The notes: a model not told the origin generated them from the sequence alone. Counted from the first letter of the stretch, positions 50,783 to 62,095 are shown. The stretch: 64,000 nucleotides of DNA from Catenuloplanes indicus (GCF_030813715.1 NZ_JAUSUZ010000001.1:3534001-3598000); one strand, 5' to 3'. Numbers and translations: made by a program.

Positions 50783-51615
50783 AGGGCGCAGATCGGGTGC
50801 TCGCGCTCTTCGCCGACGCCCGGCTGACGCCCACCCAGCGGCGGATCGCGCACACGCTGATCCAGCACGCCGGTGCGGCCGCATGGCTGTCCGCGGCCGA
50901 GGTGGCCGATCTGGCCGGTGTGAGCCAGCCCTCGGTCACCCGGTTCGCGATGGCGCTCGGCCACGACGGCTACCCGGCACTGCGCCAGCTGCTGCGCGAG
51001 GCCGCCACCGCGTCCCCGGCCGAGAACCAGGACCACAAGCCCGACGAAGTGCAGCATGCGGTACGGCGGGAGAGCGCGAACCTCGGCCGCCTCGCCGACG
51101 ACCTCACCGACCCGAGCCGGCTCACCGAGGCGGGCGCGCTGCTGGCCGGGTCGCGGCCGCTGCCGGTGCTCGGGCTACGGGCCGCCGCGCCACTCGCCGC
51201 GTACTTCGGGTTCTTCGCCGCGAAGGTGCTGCCGGACGTGCGGGTGCTCGACTCCGGCGGCACGCTGCTGACCGATCGGCTGGAACAGGCCCGTGCGGCC
51301 GGTGCGACCGCCATGCTGGCGATCGTGCTCCCACGGTATCCGCGCGAGGCGCTGGACGCGCTGGGCGAGGCCCGCGCGCTCGGCCTGCGCACCGTGGTGA
51401 TCACTGACTCGCCGGTCAGCCCGGCGGCGGAACGGGCCGAGTGCGTGCTGACCGCGCCGGTGGGTGCCGGCCTGGTCTTCGACCTGCACACCGCGCCGAT
51501 GACGCTCGCCATGGTGCTGCTGCAGGCGATCTGCGACGCGGTGCCGGAGGAGACCCAGCGCCGCCTGGAGGAGTTCGAGTCGTCCGCCGTACGCCGGCAG
51601 ATCTTCGTTCCCTAG
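50773..51615 (+). CDS. MurR/RpiR-family regulator of the hut operon
   Basis: 280 residues. N-terminal HTH_6 (about 5-80) with [20 protein letters not shown], then a SIS domain (about 120-265) with [12 protein letters not shown] and [11 protein letters not shown]. Family members sense phosphosugars, but several regulate histidine use. First gene of the hut operon, 17 nt before hutU, so autoregulation with the whole operon is likely. Effector, perhaps urocanate, unknown. Confidence 0.87.
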   Translation: MNEKGADRVLALFADARLTPTQRRIAHTLIQHAGAAAWLSAAEVADLAGVSQPSVTRFAMALGHDGYPALRQLLREAATASPAENQDHKPDEVQHAVRRESANLGRLADDLTDPSRLTEAGALLAGSRPLPVLGLRAAAPLAAYFGFFAAKVLPDVRVLDSGGTLLTDRLEQARAAGATAMLAIVLPRYPREALDALGEARALGLRTVVITDSPVSPAAERAECVLTAPVGAGLVFDLHTAPMTLAMVLLQAICDAVPEETQRRLEEFESSAVRRQIFVP

Positions 51616-51632
51616 CCTGGAGGTTGAGAAGG

Positions 51633-53255
51633 ATGGCGATCAGGGCGCCACGTGGCACCACGCGCACCGCCAAGGGCTGGCCGCAGGAGGCCGCGCTGCG
51701 GATGCTGATGAACAACCTCGACCCGGACGTGGCGGAGCGGCCGGACGACCTGGTCGTCTACGGCGGCACCGGGCGGGCCGCGCGGGACTGGCCGTCGTAC
51801 CACGCGATCGTGCGTGAACTGGGCGACCTGGCCGACGACGAGACGCTGCTGGTGCAGTCCGGGCGGCCGGTCGGCGTGTTCCGTACGCACGAGTGGGCGC
51901 CGCGGGTACTGCTGGCCAACTCGAACCTGGTCGGTGACTGGGCGACCTGGCCGGAGTTCCGCCGGCTGGAGAACCTGGGCCTGACCATGTACGGGCAGAT
52001 GACGGCCGGTTCGTGGATCTACATCGGCACCCAGGGCATCCTCCAGGGCACCTACGAGACGTTCGCGGCCGTGGCGGCGAAGCGGTTCGGCGGCTCCCTC
52101 GCGGGCACGCTGACCCTCACCGCGGGCTGCGGCGGGATGGGCGGCGCGCAGCCGCTCGCGGTGACCATGAACGGCGGCGTCTGCCTGATCGTCGACGTGG
52201 ACCCGGCCCGGCTCCGGCGCCGCGTGCAGACCCGCTACCTCGATCAGGTCGCGTCCGGCCTGGACGAGGCGGTCACGCTGGCGCTGGCCGCGAAGAAGGA
52301 GCGCCGGGCCGTCTCGATCGGCGTCGCGGGGAACGCGGCGGCCGTCTTCCCGGAGCTGCTGCGGCGCGGCGTCGAGATCGACGTCGTGACGGATCAGACC
52401 TCGGCGCACGACCCGCTCTCCTACGTGCCGCTCGGCGACCCGGCCGGCCTGTCGCCGGAGGAACACACCGAGCGGGCGCGGGCGTCGATGGCCGCGCACG
52501 TGGCGGCGATGGTCGGGTTCCAGGACGCGGGCGCGGAGGTCTTCGACTACGGCAACTCGATCCGCGGCGAGGCACAGCTCGGCGGCTACGAGCGCGCGTT
52601 CGACTTCCCCGGGTTCGTGCCCGCCTACATCCGGCCGCTGTTCTGCGAGGGCAAGGGCCCGTTCCGGTGGGCCGCGCTCTCCGGCGACCCGGCGGACATC
52701 GCGGCCACCGACCGCGCGGTGCTGGACCTGTTCCCGGAGAACGAGTCGCTGGCCCGGTGGATCGCGCTGGCCGGGGAGCGCGTGGCGTTCCAGGGGTTGC
52801 CGGCTCGGATCTGCTGGCTCGGGTACGGCGAGCGCGACCGCGCCGGCGTCCGGTTCAACGAGATGGTGGCGTCCGGCGAGGTCAGCGCGCCGATCGTGAT
52901 CGGCCGCGACCACCTGGACTGCGGTTCGGTGGCGTCGCCCTACCGGGAGACCGAGGCGATGCGCGACGGCTCGGACGCGATCGCGGACTGGCCGCTGCTG
53001 AACGCGCTGCTCAACACCGCGAGCGGCGCGTCCTGGGTGTCGCTGCACCACGGCGGCGGTGTCGGGATCGGCCGGTCGCTGCACGCCGGTCAGGTGTGCG
53101 TGGCGGACGGGACCGCGCTGGCCGGGGAGAAGATCCGGCGGGTACTGACGAACGACCCGGGGATGGGCGTGATCCGGCACGTGGACGCCGGCTATCCCGA
53201 GGCGGCCTCCGTGGCGGCCGAGCGTGGCATCAAGATCCCGATGGCGGCGTCATGA
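51633..53255 (+). CDS. hutU: Urocanate hydratase
   Basis: 540 residues, full length. NAD+-binding [51 protein letters not shown], and the active-site [17 protein letters not shown] with catalytic Cys. Converts urocanate to imidazolonepropionate. GGAGG 9 nt before the ATG. Stop overlaps the next start (ATGA). Confidence 0.97.
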   Translation: MAIRAPRGTTRTAKGWPQEAALRMLMNNLDPDVAERPDDLVVYGGTGRAARDWPSYHAIVRELGDLADDETLLVQSGRPVGVFRTHEWAPRVLLANSNLVGDWATWPEFRRLENLGLTMYGQMTAGSWIYIGTQGILQGTYETFAAVAAKRFGGSLAGTLTLTAGCGGMGGAQPLAVTMNGGVCLIVDVDPARLRRRVQTRYLDQVASGLDEAVTLALAAKKERRAVSIGVAGNAAAVFPELLRRGVEIDVVTDQTSAHDPLSYVPLGDPAGLSPEEHTERARASMAAHVAAMVGFQDAGAEVFDYGNSIRGEAQLGGYERAFDFPGFVPAYIRPLFCEGKGPFRWAALSGDPADIAATDRAVLDLFPENESLARWIALAGERVAFQGLPARICWLGYGERDRAGVRFNEMVASGEVSAPIVIGRDHLDCGSVASPYRETEAMRDGSDAIADWPLLNALLNTASGASWVSLHHGGGVGIGRSLHAGQVCVADGTALAGEKIRRVLTNDPGMGVIRHVDAGYPEAASVAAERGIKIPMAAS

Positions 53256-54445
53256 GCGCTTTCACCGACCTCTGGCACGAGATCTCGGACATCGGCGGCA
53301 CGGCGAAGGACGGATATGTCCGGCTGGCCTGGACGCCGCCCGAGTGGGAGTTGCGCACCTGGTTCGAGGCCGAGGCACGCTACCGGGACCTGGAGTTCGA
53401 GGTCGACGGCAACACCACGATGTGGGCCACCTGGAACCCGGCCGGCGCCACCGGGCCGGCCGTCGTCACCGGCAGCCACCTGGACAGCGTGCCGCACGGT
53501 GGCGCCTACGACGGGCCGCTCGGCATCGTCTCCGCGTTCCTCGCGATCGAGCTGCTGCGCGCGCGGGGCGTCACGCCGGTCCGGCCGGTCCGGATCGCCG
53601 CGTTCGCGGAGGAGGAGGGCTCCCGGTTCGGTGTCGCCTGCCTCGGCTCCCGGCTGATGACCGGCACGTTCGACCCGGAGCGGGCTCGCGCGCTCACCGA
53701 CGCGGCCGGTGTCACGCTGGCCGAGGCGATGGCCGGCTACGACTTCGACCCGGCGCGGCTCGGTCCGGTGCCGCTGACCGGCATCGCCGCGTTCGTGGAA
53801 CTGCACGTCGAGCAGGGGCGGGCGCTGACCGTACCGGTGGGGGTCGGTTCGTCGATCTGGCCGCACGGGCGCTGGCGGATGGACTTCACCGGCGAGGGCA
53901 ACCACGCCGGGACCACGCTGATGGGCGACCGGCGGGACCCGATGCTGACCTACGCGTTCGCGGTGCTGGCCGCGAACAAGGACGCGCGGACGCACGGCGC
54001 GCACGCCACGGTCGGCCGGGTCGCGGTGCATCCGAACGCGACGAACGCGATCCCGTCCCGGGTGACCGGCTGGCTGGACGCGCGCGCCGCCACCACGGCC
54101 ATGCTGGACGAGCTGCTGGCCGGCCTGGGCACCAAGATCGCGACGCGGGCCGCGAAGGACGGCACCACGGTCACGATCACGGCGGAGTCCACCACCGGCG
54201 AGGTCGGCTTCTCGGACCGGCTGATCGACCGGTGCGTGACCGTGCTCGGCGAGAAGACACCGGTGCTGCCGACCGGCGCCGGGCACGACGCGGGCGTGCT
54301 GTCCGGGTTCGTACCGACCGTGATGCTGTTCGTGCGGAACCCGACCGGTGTCTCGCACGCGCCCGGCGAGCGCGCGGACGACGAGGACTGCGAGGCCGGC
54401 GTCGAGGCGCTCGCGGACGTGCTGGCGGAGCTGGCATGCCGATGA
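53252..54445 (+). CDS. M20 amidohydrolase (allantoate amidohydrolase/carbamoylase family) in the hut operon
   Basis: 397 residues. M20 motifs [18 protein letters not shown] (metal His and Asp), EEEGSRFG (Glu pair), ELHVEQG and the C-terminal GVSHAPGE. Family members hydrolyse N-carbamoyl or N-formyl type amides such as allantoate or beta-ureidopropionate. Its place between hutU and hutF, with no hutG in the operon, suggests it releases glutamate from N-formylglutamate. This substrate is inferred. Translationally coupled on both sides. Confidence 0.88.
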   Translation: MSAFTDLWHEISDIGGTAKDGYVRLAWTPPEWELRTWFEAEARYRDLEFEVDGNTTMWATWNPAGATGPAVVTGSHLDSVPHGGAYDGPLGIVSAFLAIELLRARGVTPVRPVRIAAFAEEEGSRFGVACLGSRLMTGTFDPERARALTDAAGVTLAEAMAGYDFDPARLGPVPLTGIAAFVELHVEQGRALTVPVGVGSSIWPHGRWRMDFTGEGNHAGTTLMGDRRDPMLTYAFAVLAANKDARTHGAHATVGRVAVHPNATNAIPSRVTGWLDARAATTAMLDELLAGLGTKIATRAAKDGTTVTITAESTTGEVGFSDRLIDRCVTVLGEKTPVLPTGAGHDAGVLSGFVPTVMLFVRNPTGVSHAPGERADDEDCEAGVEALADVLAELACR

Positions 54446-55752
54446 CCTGGCACGCCGACCTCGCCTGGCTGGGCGACGCTCCGGTCGCGGATGTGCTGAT
54501 CACCGCGGACGGCGGCCGGTTCACGTCGGTGACGCCGGGCGTGCCGCGGCCACCGGACGCGGAACGGCTGGCCGGGCTGACGCTGCCCGGTCTGGCGAAC
54601 GCGCACTCGCACGCGTTCCACCGGGCGCTGCGCGGGCGCACACACGCGGGCCGGGGCACGTTCTGGACCTGGCGGGAGCAGATGTACGCGGTCGCGGCGC
54701 GGCTCACCCCCGGCTCCTACCTGCGGCTGGCCCGAGCCGTGTTCGCGGAGATGGCGCTGGCCGGGATCACCTGCGTGGGTGAGTTCCACTACCTGCACCA
54801 CGGTCCGGGCGGGCAGCGCTACGACGACCCGAACGAGATGGGCGCGGCGCTGATCGAGGCGGCGGCGCAGGCCGGGATCCGGATCACGCTGCTGGACACC
54901 TGCTACCTGACGGCGTCGGTGTCGGGCGAGCCGCTGAACGGGGCGGCGCTCCGGTTCGGCGACGGGTCGGCGACCGCGTGGGTCGACCGCGTCGAAGTCC
55001 TCAAACCGGGGAAGAACGCCCTGGTCGGTGCCGCCATCCACTCCGTTCGTGCCGTCCCGCGTGACCAGCTGCCCGAGGTCGCGGCGTGGGCCGCCGGCCG
55101 GGGCGCCCCACTGCACGTCCACCTCTCCGAGCAGCGTGCCGAGAACGACGCGGCCGTCGCCGCGCACGGCCGCACCCCCACCGCCCTGCTGGCCGAGGCC
55201 GGTGCGCTCGGGCCGCGGACCACCGTCGTGCACGCCACCCACCTCACCGAGCGCGACGTGGCGACGCTGGGCGGCAGCCGTACCCGCGCATGCCTGTGCC
55301 CCACCACGGAACGTGACCTCGGCGACGGGATCGGTCCCGCCGCGGCCCTCGCCGCCGCCGGGTCACCGCTGTGCACCGGCAGCGACAGTCATGCCGTCAT
55401 CGACCCGCTGGAGGAGGCGCGTGCCGTGGAGCTGCACGAACGCCTGCGTACCGAGCACCGTGGCCATTTCACCGCCGGCGCGCTGATGCAGGCCGCGACC
55501 GCGGATGGGCATGCCTCGCTCGGCTGGGACGACGCCGGCACCATCACCGTGGGTGCGCGCGCCGACCTGGTGACGGTCACGCTGGAGTCCGCGCGCACGG
55601 CCGGGACCGACCCGGCCGGGATCGTCTTCGCCGCGAGCGCCGCAGACGTCACCGACGTGATCGTGGACGGCGACCGGATCGTCCGGGACGGGCGCCACAC
55701 CCGCCTGGACGTGCCGCGCGAGCTGCGGGAGGCGATCGCATGGCTCTCCTGA
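54436..55752 (+). CDS. hutF: Formimidoylglutamate deiminase
   Basis: 438 residues. Amidohydrolase-superfamily metal motif [14 protein letters not shown], then [18 protein letters not shown] and [15 protein letters not shown]; the [11 protein letters not shown] form is specific for HutF. Converts N-formimino-glutamate to N-formylglutamate and ammonia. Overlaps the M20 gene by 10 bp; a second ATG at 54442 overlaps its stop as ATGA and may be the true start. Confidence 0.95.
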   Translation: MPMTWHADLAWLGDAPVADVLITADGGRFTSVTPGVPRPPDAERLAGLTLPGLANAHSHAFHRALRGRTHAGRGTFWTWREQMYAVAARLTPGSYLRLARAVFAEMALAGITCVGEFHYLHHGPGGQRYDDPNEMGAALIEAAAQAGIRITLLDTCYLTASVSGEPLNGAALRFGDGSATAWVDRVEVLKPGKNALVGAAIHSVRAVPRDQLPEVAAWAAGRGAPLHVHLSEQRAENDAAVAAHGRTPTALLAEAGALGPRTTVVHATHLTERDVATLGGSRTRACLCPTTERDLGDGIGPAAALAAAGSPLCTGSDSHAVIDPLEEARAVELHERLRTEHRGHFTAGALMQAATADGHASLGWDDAGTITVGARADLVTVTLESARTAGTDPAGIVFAASAADVTDVIVDGDRIVRDGRHTRLDVPRELREAIAWLS

Positions 55753-56906
55753 TCGACCGGATCGGCGAGCTGGTCACCAACGAGCCCGGCTGCTGCGCAC
55801 GCGGACACCTGACCACGCTGAAGGACGCGGCGGTGGTCACCGAGGCCGACAAGATCGTGTGGGTCGGCCGGTCCGCGGACGCGCCCGCCGCCGACCACCG
55901 CCTCGACGCGGACGGCCGGGCGGTGCTGCCCGGCTTCGTGGACAGCCACTCTCACCTGGTCTTCGCCGGGGACCGGGCGTCGGAGTTCGCGGCCCGGATG
56001 GCCGGCGAGCCGTACACCGGCGGCGGCATCCGGACCACGGTCGCGGCCACCCGCGCGGCCACCGACGACCAGCTCCGCGAGGCGGCCGGCCGGCTGCGGG
56101 CCGAGGCGCTGCGGCAGGGCACCACCACGATCGAGATCAAGAGTGGGTACGGGCTGTCCGTCGCGGACGAGGCCCGGTCGCTGCGGATCGCCCGCGAGCT
56201 GAGCGAGGAGACCACGTTCCTCGGCGCGCACGTGGTCCCGGCGGAATATGCCTCGCGGGTCGACGACTACGTGTCGCTGGTCTGCGGGCCGATGCTGCAC
56301 GCGGCCACGCCGTACGCCCGGTGGATCGACGTGTTCTGCGAGACCGGCGCGTTCGACGCCGACCACGCGCGGGCGATCCTCACCGTGGGCAAGGCGGCCG
56401 GGCTCGGCGTCCGGGTGCACGCGAACCAGCTCGGGCCCGGGCCGGGCGTACAGCTGGCGGTGGAGCTGGACGCGGCCAGCGCGGACCACTGCACCCACCT
56501 GACCGACGCGGACGTGGAGGCGCTGGCCGGGATGTGGACGGTGGCGACGCTGCTGCCGGGCGCGGAGTTCTCCACCCGGTCGCCGTACCCGGACGCGCGC
56601 CGGCTGCTCGACGCGGGCGCCACGGTCGCGCTGGCCACGGACTGCAACCCGGGGTCGTCGTACACGTCGTCGATGCCGTTCTGCATCGCGCTCGCGGTCC
56701 GCGAGATGCGGATGACACCGGCCGAGGCGGTCTGGGCGGCGACCGCCGGTGGCGCCCGCGCGCTGCGCCGCGACGACATCGGCGTGATCGCACCGGGCAA
56801 GCGCGCCGACCTGATCGTCCTGGACGCCCCCTCGTACCTGCACCTGGCCTACCGGCCCGGGGTGCCCCTGATCAGCGACGTCGTGCACAACGGAGTGAAG
56901 CTATGA
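55740..56906 (+). CDS. hutI: Imidazolonepropionase
   Basis: 388 residues. Amidohydrolase motifs [34 protein letters not shown] and ATDCNPGSS. Hydrolyses 4-imidazolone-5-propionate to formiminoglutamate. Overlaps hutF by 13 bp and hutH by 4 bp. Confidence 0.96.
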   Translation: MALLIDRIGELVTNEPGCCARGHLTTLKDAAVVTEADKIVWVGRSADAPAADHRLDADGRAVLPGFVDSHSHLVFAGDRASEFAARMAGEPYTGGGIRTTVAATRAATDDQLREAAGRLRAEALRQGTTTIEIKSGYGLSVADEARSLRIARELSEETTFLGAHVVPAEYASRVDDYVSLVCGPMLHAATPYARWIDVFCETGAFDADHARAILTVGKAAGLGVRVHANQLGPGPGVQLAVELDAASADHCTHLTDADVEALAGMWTVATLLPGAEFSTRSPYPDARRLLDAGATVALATDCNPGSSYTSSMPFCIALAVREMRMTPAEAVWAATAGGARALRRDDIGVIAPGKRADLIVLDAPSYLHLAYRPGVPLISDVVHNGVKL

Positions 56907-58438
56907 CCGTCATCGTCACCCCGCTCGGGGTCTCCGCCACCGACGTGATCGCGGTGGCCCGCGACGCCGCCACGGTCACGATCTCGTCGGAGGCGCGGGA
57001 CAGCATGGCCCGCAGCCGGGACATCGTCGACCGCATCGAGGCGGGTGGCCGGCCGGTCTACGGCGTCTCCACCGGCTTCGGCGCGCTGGCCAGCACGTTC
57101 ATCGACCCGTCACGGCGGGCGGAGCTGCAGCACGCGCTGATCCGGTCGCACGCCGCGGGCGTCGGCGCGCCGATGCCGCGCGAGGTGGTCCGGGCGATGA
57201 TGCTGCTGCGCGTACGGTCGCTGGCCCTGGGCCATTCGGGTGTCCGCCCGCTGCTCGCCCAGGCACTGATCGACCTGCTCAACCACGACATCACGCCGTG
57301 GGTGCCGGAGCACGGTTCGCTCGGCGCGTCCGGCGACCTGGCACCGCTCGCGCACTGCGCGCTGGTGCTGCTCGGCGAGGGCTGGGTGCTCGGCAAGGAC
57401 GGCGCCCGGATGGCCGCATCCGAGGCACTCGCCCAGGCCGGCCTCTCCCCCATCGACCTGGGCGCCAAGGAAGGGCTCGCGCTGATCAACGGCACCGACG
57501 GCATGCTCGGCATGCTGCTGCTCGCGATCGAGGACGCCCGGCACCTGTTCACCATGGCGGACGTGACCGCGGCGCTCGCGGTCGAGGCGATGCTCGGCTC
57601 GGAGCGGCCGTTCCTGCCGGAGCTGCACACCATCCGCCCGCACCCGGGCCAGGCCACGTCCGCGGCGAACATCCACCGGCTGCTGCAGGGCTCGGCGATC
57701 ATGGACTCGCACCGGGACGACGTGGCGCACGCGGTGCAGGACGCGTACTCGATGCGCTGCGCGCCGCAGGTGGCCGGTGCGGCCCGGGACACGCTCGGGT
57801 TCGTCACCACCACCGCGGCCCGCGAGCTGGTCTCCGTGGTGGACAACCCGGTGGTACTGCCGGACGGCCGCGTCGAGTCGACCGGGAACTTCCACGGCGC
57901 GCCGCTCGGCTTCGCCGCGGACTTCCTGGCGATCGCGGCCGCGGAGGTGGGTGCGATCGCGGAACGCCGCGTCGACCGGCTGCTGGACGTCACCCGCAAC
58001 CGCGACCTGCCGCCGTTCCTGTCCCCGGACGCGGGCGTGAACTCCGGCCTGATGATCGCGCAGTACACGGCTGCGGGCATCGTGGCGGAGAACCGCCGGC
58101 TGGCCGCACCGGCCTCGGTCGACTCGCTGCCGACCAGCGGCATGCAGGAGGACCACGTCTCGATGGGCTGGGCCGCGACCAAGAAACTGCGCACCGTACT
58201 GGACAACCTGACCAGCATCCTCGCGGTCGAGCTGCTCAGCGCGGTCCGCGGCATCCAGCTCCGGGCGCCGCTCACACCGTCCCCGGCCGGGCGGCTCGCG
58301 GTCGACGCGGTGGCCGCGTTCGCGGGTGCGCCGGGACCGGACATCTTCCTGGCCCCGGCGATGGAGGCGGCGCGTACCGTGATCGCCGGGCCGGCACTGC
58401 GGTCCTCGATCGAGGAGACGGTCGGGCCACTCGCCTGA
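56903..58438 (+). CDS. hutH: Histidine ammonia-lyase
   Basis: 511 residues. MIO cofactor tripeptide Ala142-Ser143-Gly144 within [23 protein letters not shown] and the later QEDHVSMGW are standard. First step of the pathway, histidine to urocanate. Last gene of the operon; no terminator is visible before the next gene 27 nt on, so read-through into the sigma factor is possible. Confidence 0.97.
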   Translation: MTVIVTPLGVSATDVIAVARDAATVTISSEARDSMARSRDIVDRIEAGGRPVYGVSTGFGALASTFIDPSRRAELQHALIRSHAAGVGAPMPREVVRAMMLLRVRSLALGHSGVRPLLAQALIDLLNHDITPWVPEHGSLGASGDLAPLAHCALVLLGEGWVLGKDGARMAASEALAQAGLSPIDLGAKEGLALINGTDGMLGMLLLAIEDARHLFTMADVTAALAVEAMLGSERPFLPELHTIRPHPGQATSAANIHRLLQGSAIMDSHRDDVAHAVQDAYSMRCAPQVAGAARDTLGFVTTTAARELVSVVDNPVVLPDGRVESTGNFHGAPLGFAADFLAIAAAEVGAIAERRVDRLLDVTRNRDLPPFLSPDAGVNSGLMIAQYTAAGIVAENRRLAAPASVDSLPTSGMQEDHVSMGWAATKKLRTVLDNLTSILAVELLSAVRGIQLRAPLTPSPAGRLAVDAVAAFAGAPGPDIFLAPAMEAARTVIAGPALRSSIEETVGPLA

Positions 58439-58465
58439 TGCAACCCTTTCGGCGGCGACTCGGTC

Positions 58466-59014
58466 ATGGTGAACGTGAAACAGGACAGGGGCTCGGAATT
58501 CCACGCGTTCGTGGCCGCGCGGCGTGGACATCTGCTGCACACCGCGCGGCTGCTGACCGCGGGCGACCCGCATCTGGCCGAGGACCTCGTGCAGACCGCG
58601 CTGACCAAGCTCTACGTCTCCTGGGCGGCGTTCCTCCGGGCCGACAACCCGGACGGCTACCTGCGCAGGGTGCTGGTCAACGCGTTCATCACGGAGCGCC
58701 GCCGCGCCTGGTGGCGCTTCGAGCGACCGGCCGAGCGCCTGCCGGAGCGCGCCGACTCCGGATCCGTGACGGCCGACACGGATCCGGAACTCGCCCGCGC
58801 CCTCGGTGAGCTGCCGGCGCGCATGCGGGCCGCCGTCGTCTTCCGCTACTTCCACGAGCTCAGCGTGGCGGAGACGGCGGCGGCGCTCGGCTGCTCGACC
58901 GGCACGGTCAAGAGCCAGACGGCCCGGGCCCTGGACAAGCTGCGGGCCGCGTTGGAGCGGCCCGCGGCGCCTCGTTCCACACCGCCCCAGCACACCGAGG
59001 AGTTGGTCCGCTAA
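58466..59014 (+). CDS. SigE-family ECF sigma factor
   Basis: 182 residues. Region 2 FVAARRGHLLHTARLLTAGD, AEDLVQTALTKLYVSW and YLRRVLVNAFITERRR; region 4 LPARMRAAVVFRYFHELSVA and STGTVKSQTARALDKLR. Typical actinobacterial SigE-family (SigE70) protein. Its stop and the next start share one base (TAATG), so the partner gene is coupled. Confidence 0.92.
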   Translation: MVNVKQDRGSEFHAFVAARRGHLLHTARLLTAGDPHLAEDLVQTALTKLYVSWAAFLRADNPDGYLRRVLVNAFITERRRAWWRFERPAERLPERADSGSVTADTDPELARALGELPARMRAAVVFRYFHELSVAETAAALGCSTGTVKSQTARALDKLRAALERPAAPRSTPPQHTEELVR

Positions 59015-59730
59015 TGGATCTCCACAGCCGTATGCAGCGGCTCGGCGGCACGATCGAGGAACCGTCGGCCGCCGCGATCGAGGGCGACCTGGCCCGCGGT
59101 CGCAAGGCCGTCCGGCGCCGCCGGGCGGCGCGGGTCGCCACCGGATCCGCGGTCGGGGTCGCGGCGATCGCGACCGCGTTCGCGCTGACCGTCACCGGCC
59201 CGGCCGGCACCCCGCCGGCCACCGTCCCCGCCCCCGCTCTCGCGGAGGCGAGTGCGTCCGGCGTCCAGCTGGTCGCCTACTCCGGCGAGCAGCCGGAGGG
59301 CTTCACCATCGACAAGGTCCCGCAGGGCTACACGGTCCAGACGCAGAACGAGCATGCGCTGGTTCTAGCGCCGGAGCAGCTGCCCAGCGTGCGCTTGAGC
59401 GACGTCCCGGACTCGGTCCTGGACAACCCGCAGGCGTTCATTTACAAGATCGCGGTCTACCTGGCGGGCCCCGAGGCCGTGCCCGGCGACAGCGAGAAGA
59501 TCTCGGTCGGCGGCAAGAACGCCCTCTTCCACCTCGACGCGCCGCGCACGTCGGAGGGCGAGCGCGAGCCGGGCGCGCGGTACTTCATCACCGTGGCGCC
59601 GTCGGTCCACATGGTCGTGCAGTTCTGGCCGGACATGAAGCTGACCGAGGTGCAGATGACCGAGATCGCCGGCGGCATCGACGTCGCGCCGGAGACGGTC
59701 GCGGCCTACGTGGCCGAGCGCGGCTACTAG
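59014..59730 (+). CDS. Putative anti-sigma or sigma-associated membrane protein
   Basis: 238 residues. N-terminal cytoplasmic part of about 45 residues with a basic RKAVRRRRAAR stretch, one membrane helix (about 46-66), and an extracellular domain of about 165 residues with no recognised fold. Position right after the ECF gene suggests it controls it. No zinc-binding HxxxCxxC of ZAS anti-sigma factors is present. Confidence 0.7.
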   Translation: MDLHSRMQRLGGTIEEPSAAAIEGDLARGRKAVRRRRAARVATGSAVGVAAIATAFALTVTGPAGTPPATVPAPALAEASASGVQLVAYSGEQPEGFTIDKVPQGYTVQTQNEHALVLAPEQLPSVRLSDVPDSVLDNPQAFIYKIAVYLAGPEAVPGDSEKISVGGKNALFHLDAPRTSEGEREPGARYFITVAPSVHMVVQFWPDMKLTEVQMTEIAGGIDVAPETVAAYVAERGY

Positions 59731-59742
59731 CGCCGCCCTCCC

Positions 59743-59771
59743 GCCCGGCCCGGCGGTTCGCCGGGCCGGGC
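59743..59771. terminator. Hairpin after the sigma-factor pair
   Basis: Perfect 13-bp stem GCCCGGCCCGGCG with a 3-nt loop; no U-tract, so strength is uncertain. It is 10 nt before the next gene's -10 box. Confidence 0.6.
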
Positions 59772-59781
59772 ACCGGCTCCG

Positions 59782-59787
59782 TAGGGT
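59782..59787 (+). promoter_or_regulatory. Leaderless -10 box (TAGGGT)
   Basis: Ends 6 nt before the ATG at 59794. Confidence 0.5.
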
Positions 59788-59793
59788 CGCGGC

Positions 59794-60456
59794 ATGGCTC
59801 CGCCTCTGGTCTGGTACACCGCCTACGGCTCGAACATGCACGCCACGCGGCTCGGCTACTACCTCGGCGGGGGCCGGCCACCGGGCGGGCGCCGGACCTA
59901 TCCGGGCTGCCGGGACTCGTCGCCGCCGCGCCGCACGGTCGGGTCGACGCTGCCCGGCGGCATCTACTTCGCGGGCGAGTCACCCGCGTGGACCGGCGGC
60001 GCCGCGTTCTACGACCGGCATCTTCCCGGCACCGCCGCGGCCCGCAGCTATCTGGTCACGCTGTCGCAGTTCTCCGACATCGCGGCCCAGGAGATGTACC
60101 GCCCGCCCGGCACCGACCTCGACCTCACGCCGGTCCTGGCCGACGGCCACCTCACCATGGGCGACGGCCGCTACGAGACCCTGGTCCACGCCGGCGACCT
60201 GGACGGCCACCCGCTGATCACCTTCACCGCCCCGTGGACCGCTGCGTCGGCCGCGCTCAACGCCCCCGCTCCGCGCTACCTGGAGATGATCTCCAGCGGC
60301 CTGCACGAGGCCCACTCCTGGAGCCCCACCCAGATCGCCGTCCACCTCGCCACCCGCCCCGGTGTCACCCAGAGCATCCCGGAGCTGACCATGCTGGCCG
60401 AGCGCGGCATCGAGCTGGGCATGCGCCTCGCCGCCCCGGATCCCGACGGCGCCTGA
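59794..60456 (+). CDS. GGCT-like (gamma-glutamylcyclotransferase fold) protein
   Basis: 220 residues, soluble. Begins WYTAYGSNM, the diagnostic YGSN phosphate/acyl-binding loop of GGCT folds, followed by YPGCRDSSPP and GIYFAGESPAWTGGAAFYD. Usual catalytic Glu is not obvious. Database relatives are sometimes mislabelled histone deacetylase. Possible role in gamma-glutamyl peptide turnover; unproven. Probably leaderless. Confidence 0.7.
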   Translation: MAPPLVWYTAYGSNMHATRLGYYLGGGRPPGGRRTYPGCRDSSPPRRTVGSTLPGGIYFAGESPAWTGGAAFYDRHLPGTAAARSYLVTLSQFSDIAAQEMYRPPGTDLDLTPVLADGHLTMGDGRYETLVHAGDLDGHPLITFTAPWTAASAALNAPAPRYLEMISSGLHEAHSWSPTQIAVHLATRPGVTQSIPELTMLAERGIELGMRLAAPDPDGA

Positions 60457-60473
60457 AAACCTTTCGAGCGCGG

Positions 60474-60499
60474 ATTCTCCGCTTCCGGCGTGGTCACGG
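60474..60499 (-). repeat. Interspersed repeat, truncated copy E
   Basis: On the minus strand GACCACGCCGGAAGCGGAGAAT matches the right end of copies A, C and D. The rest of the 204-nt gap shows nothing. Confidence 0.55.
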
Positions 60500-60660
60500 A
60501 GGCTCTGTCCGGAGCGGCTCGGTGCGATTTCTCCCGAGCGGTGGGCACTCCCAGCCGGATGCGTCAGTAGGCGTACGGCCAGGCGGCGTCGTCCCAGGCC
60601 CCACCAGCTCCCGTCGCCCGCAATGAACAGGACCGCCCTAAACCAGACCTGAGCCCGCCC

Positions 60661-62076
60661 TCAGGTCGCGATGCGGTGGATGTGACGCATCTTGTTCATC
60701 GCGTCGAGCGCGGCGACCTTGTAGCTCTCGGCCAGCGTCGGATAGTTGAAGACCGCGTCGACCAGGTAGTCGACCGTGCCGTTGCACCCCATCACGGTCT
60801 GGCCGATGTGGACCAGCTCGGTGGCGCCGGTACCGAAGACGTGCACGCCGAGCAGCTTGCCGTCGTCCGGCGAGACCAGAAGCTTGAGCATGCCGTACGA
60901 GTCGCCGATGATCTGGCCGCGGGCCAGCTCGCGGTAGCGGGCGATGCCCACCTCGAACGGGATGCGCGCCTCGGTCAGCTCGTCCTCGGTGCGGCCGACG
61001 AAGCTGATCTCCGGGATCGTGTAGATGCCGATCGGCTGGAGCTGGTGCATGTCCCGCGCGGGCTCGCCGCAGGCGTGGTGCGCGGCCAGCCGGCCCTGCT
61101 CCATCGAGGTGGACGCGAGCGCCGGGAAGCCGATGATGTCGCCGACCGCGTAGATGTGGTCGACCGAGGTCTGGTAGTTCTCGTTGACCGAGATGCGGCC
61201 GCGGTTGTCCGCCGCCAGCCCGGCGCTCTCCAGGTTCAGGTCGGTGCCGAGACCCTGGCGGCCCGCCGAGTACATCACCGTGTCCGCGCCGATCCGCTTG
61301 CCGGACTCCAGCAGCGCGATCGCGCCGCGCGGGTGCCGCTCGACCGACGCCACGGTCTCGCCGAACCGGAACGTGACGGCCAGGTCGCGCAGGTGGTACT
61401 TGAGACTCTCGACGATCTCCAGGTCGCAGAACTCGAGCATGCGGTCACGACGCTCGACCACGGTGACCTTGGTGCCGAGCGCGGCGAACATCGACGCGTA
61501 CTCGATGCCGATCACACCGGCACCGACCACGATCATCGAGTTCGGTACATGCTCGAGGTTGATGATGCCGTCGGAATCTATGATCGTCCGGTCGTCGAAG
61601 TCGACGGTGGACGGCCGGGCCGGCTTGGTGCCCACGGCCACGATGATCTTCTCCGCGGTCACCTTGGTCTCGCGGCCGCTCTCGTCGTCGACCGACACCG
61701 TGTGCGCGTCGAAGAACGAGCCGGTGCCGGTGAGCAGCCGCACCCGGTTGCGCTGCAACTGGCTGCGGATCACCTCGACCTCGCGGCCGATCACGTGCGA
61801 CGTGCGCGCGCTCAGGTCGCCGACCGTGATGTCGTCCTTGACACGGTAGTCCCGGCCGTACATCTCTCGCTGGTTGAGGCCGGTCAGGTAGACCACGGCC
61901 TCGCGCAGCGTCTTGGACGGAATGGTGCCCGTGTTGATGCACACGCCACCGATCATGTTGCGCCGCTCGACGATGGCGACCCGCCGATCCAGCTTCGCCG
62001 CGGCGATCGCGGCCTTCTGCCCGCTCGGGCCCGATCCCAGCACCAGGACGTCGAAGTCGTACACGTCACTCATCAT
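60661..62076 (-). CDS. sthA: Soluble pyridine nucleotide transhydrogenase
   Basis: 471 residues. FAD-binding [15 protein letters not shown], active-site region [17 protein letters not shown] in which the second redox Cys of lipoamide dehydrogenases is Thr (so a non-disulfide Sth enzyme), NAD(P) site [19 protein letters not shown], and C-terminal dimerisation [19 protein letters not shown]. Transfers hydride between NADPH and NAD+. Two adjacent ATGs; either may start. Confidence 0.93.
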   Translation of the reverse strand: MMSDVYDFDVLVLGSGPSGQKAAIAAAKLDRRVAIVERRNMIGGVCINTGTIPSKTLREAVVYLTGLNQREMYGRDYRVKDDITVGDLSARTSHVIGREVEVIRSQLQRNRVRLLTGTGSFFDAHTVSVDDESGRETKVTAEKIIVAVGTKPARPSTVDFDDRTIIDSDGIINLEHVPNSMIVVGAGVIGIEYASMFAALGTKVTVVERRDRMLEFCDLEIVESLKYHLRDLAVTFRFGETVASVERHPRGAIALLESGKRIGADTVMYSAGRQGLGTDLNLESAGLAADNRGRISVNENYQTSVDHIYAVGDIIGFPALASTSMEQGRLAAHHACGEPARDMHQLQPIGIYTIPEISFVGRTEDELTEARIPFEVGIARYRELARGQIIGDSYGMLKLLVSPDDGKLLGVHVFGTGATELVHIGQTVMGCNGTVDYLVDAVFNYPTLAESYKVAALDAMNKMRHIHRIAT

Positions 62077-62095
62077 GCCCTGAAACCGTTACGGA

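Noticed and set aside
59794-60456. Histone deacetylase
   Set aside because: Relatives are sometimes so labelled, but the YGSN loop fits a GGCT-like fold and deacetylase metal motifs are absent.
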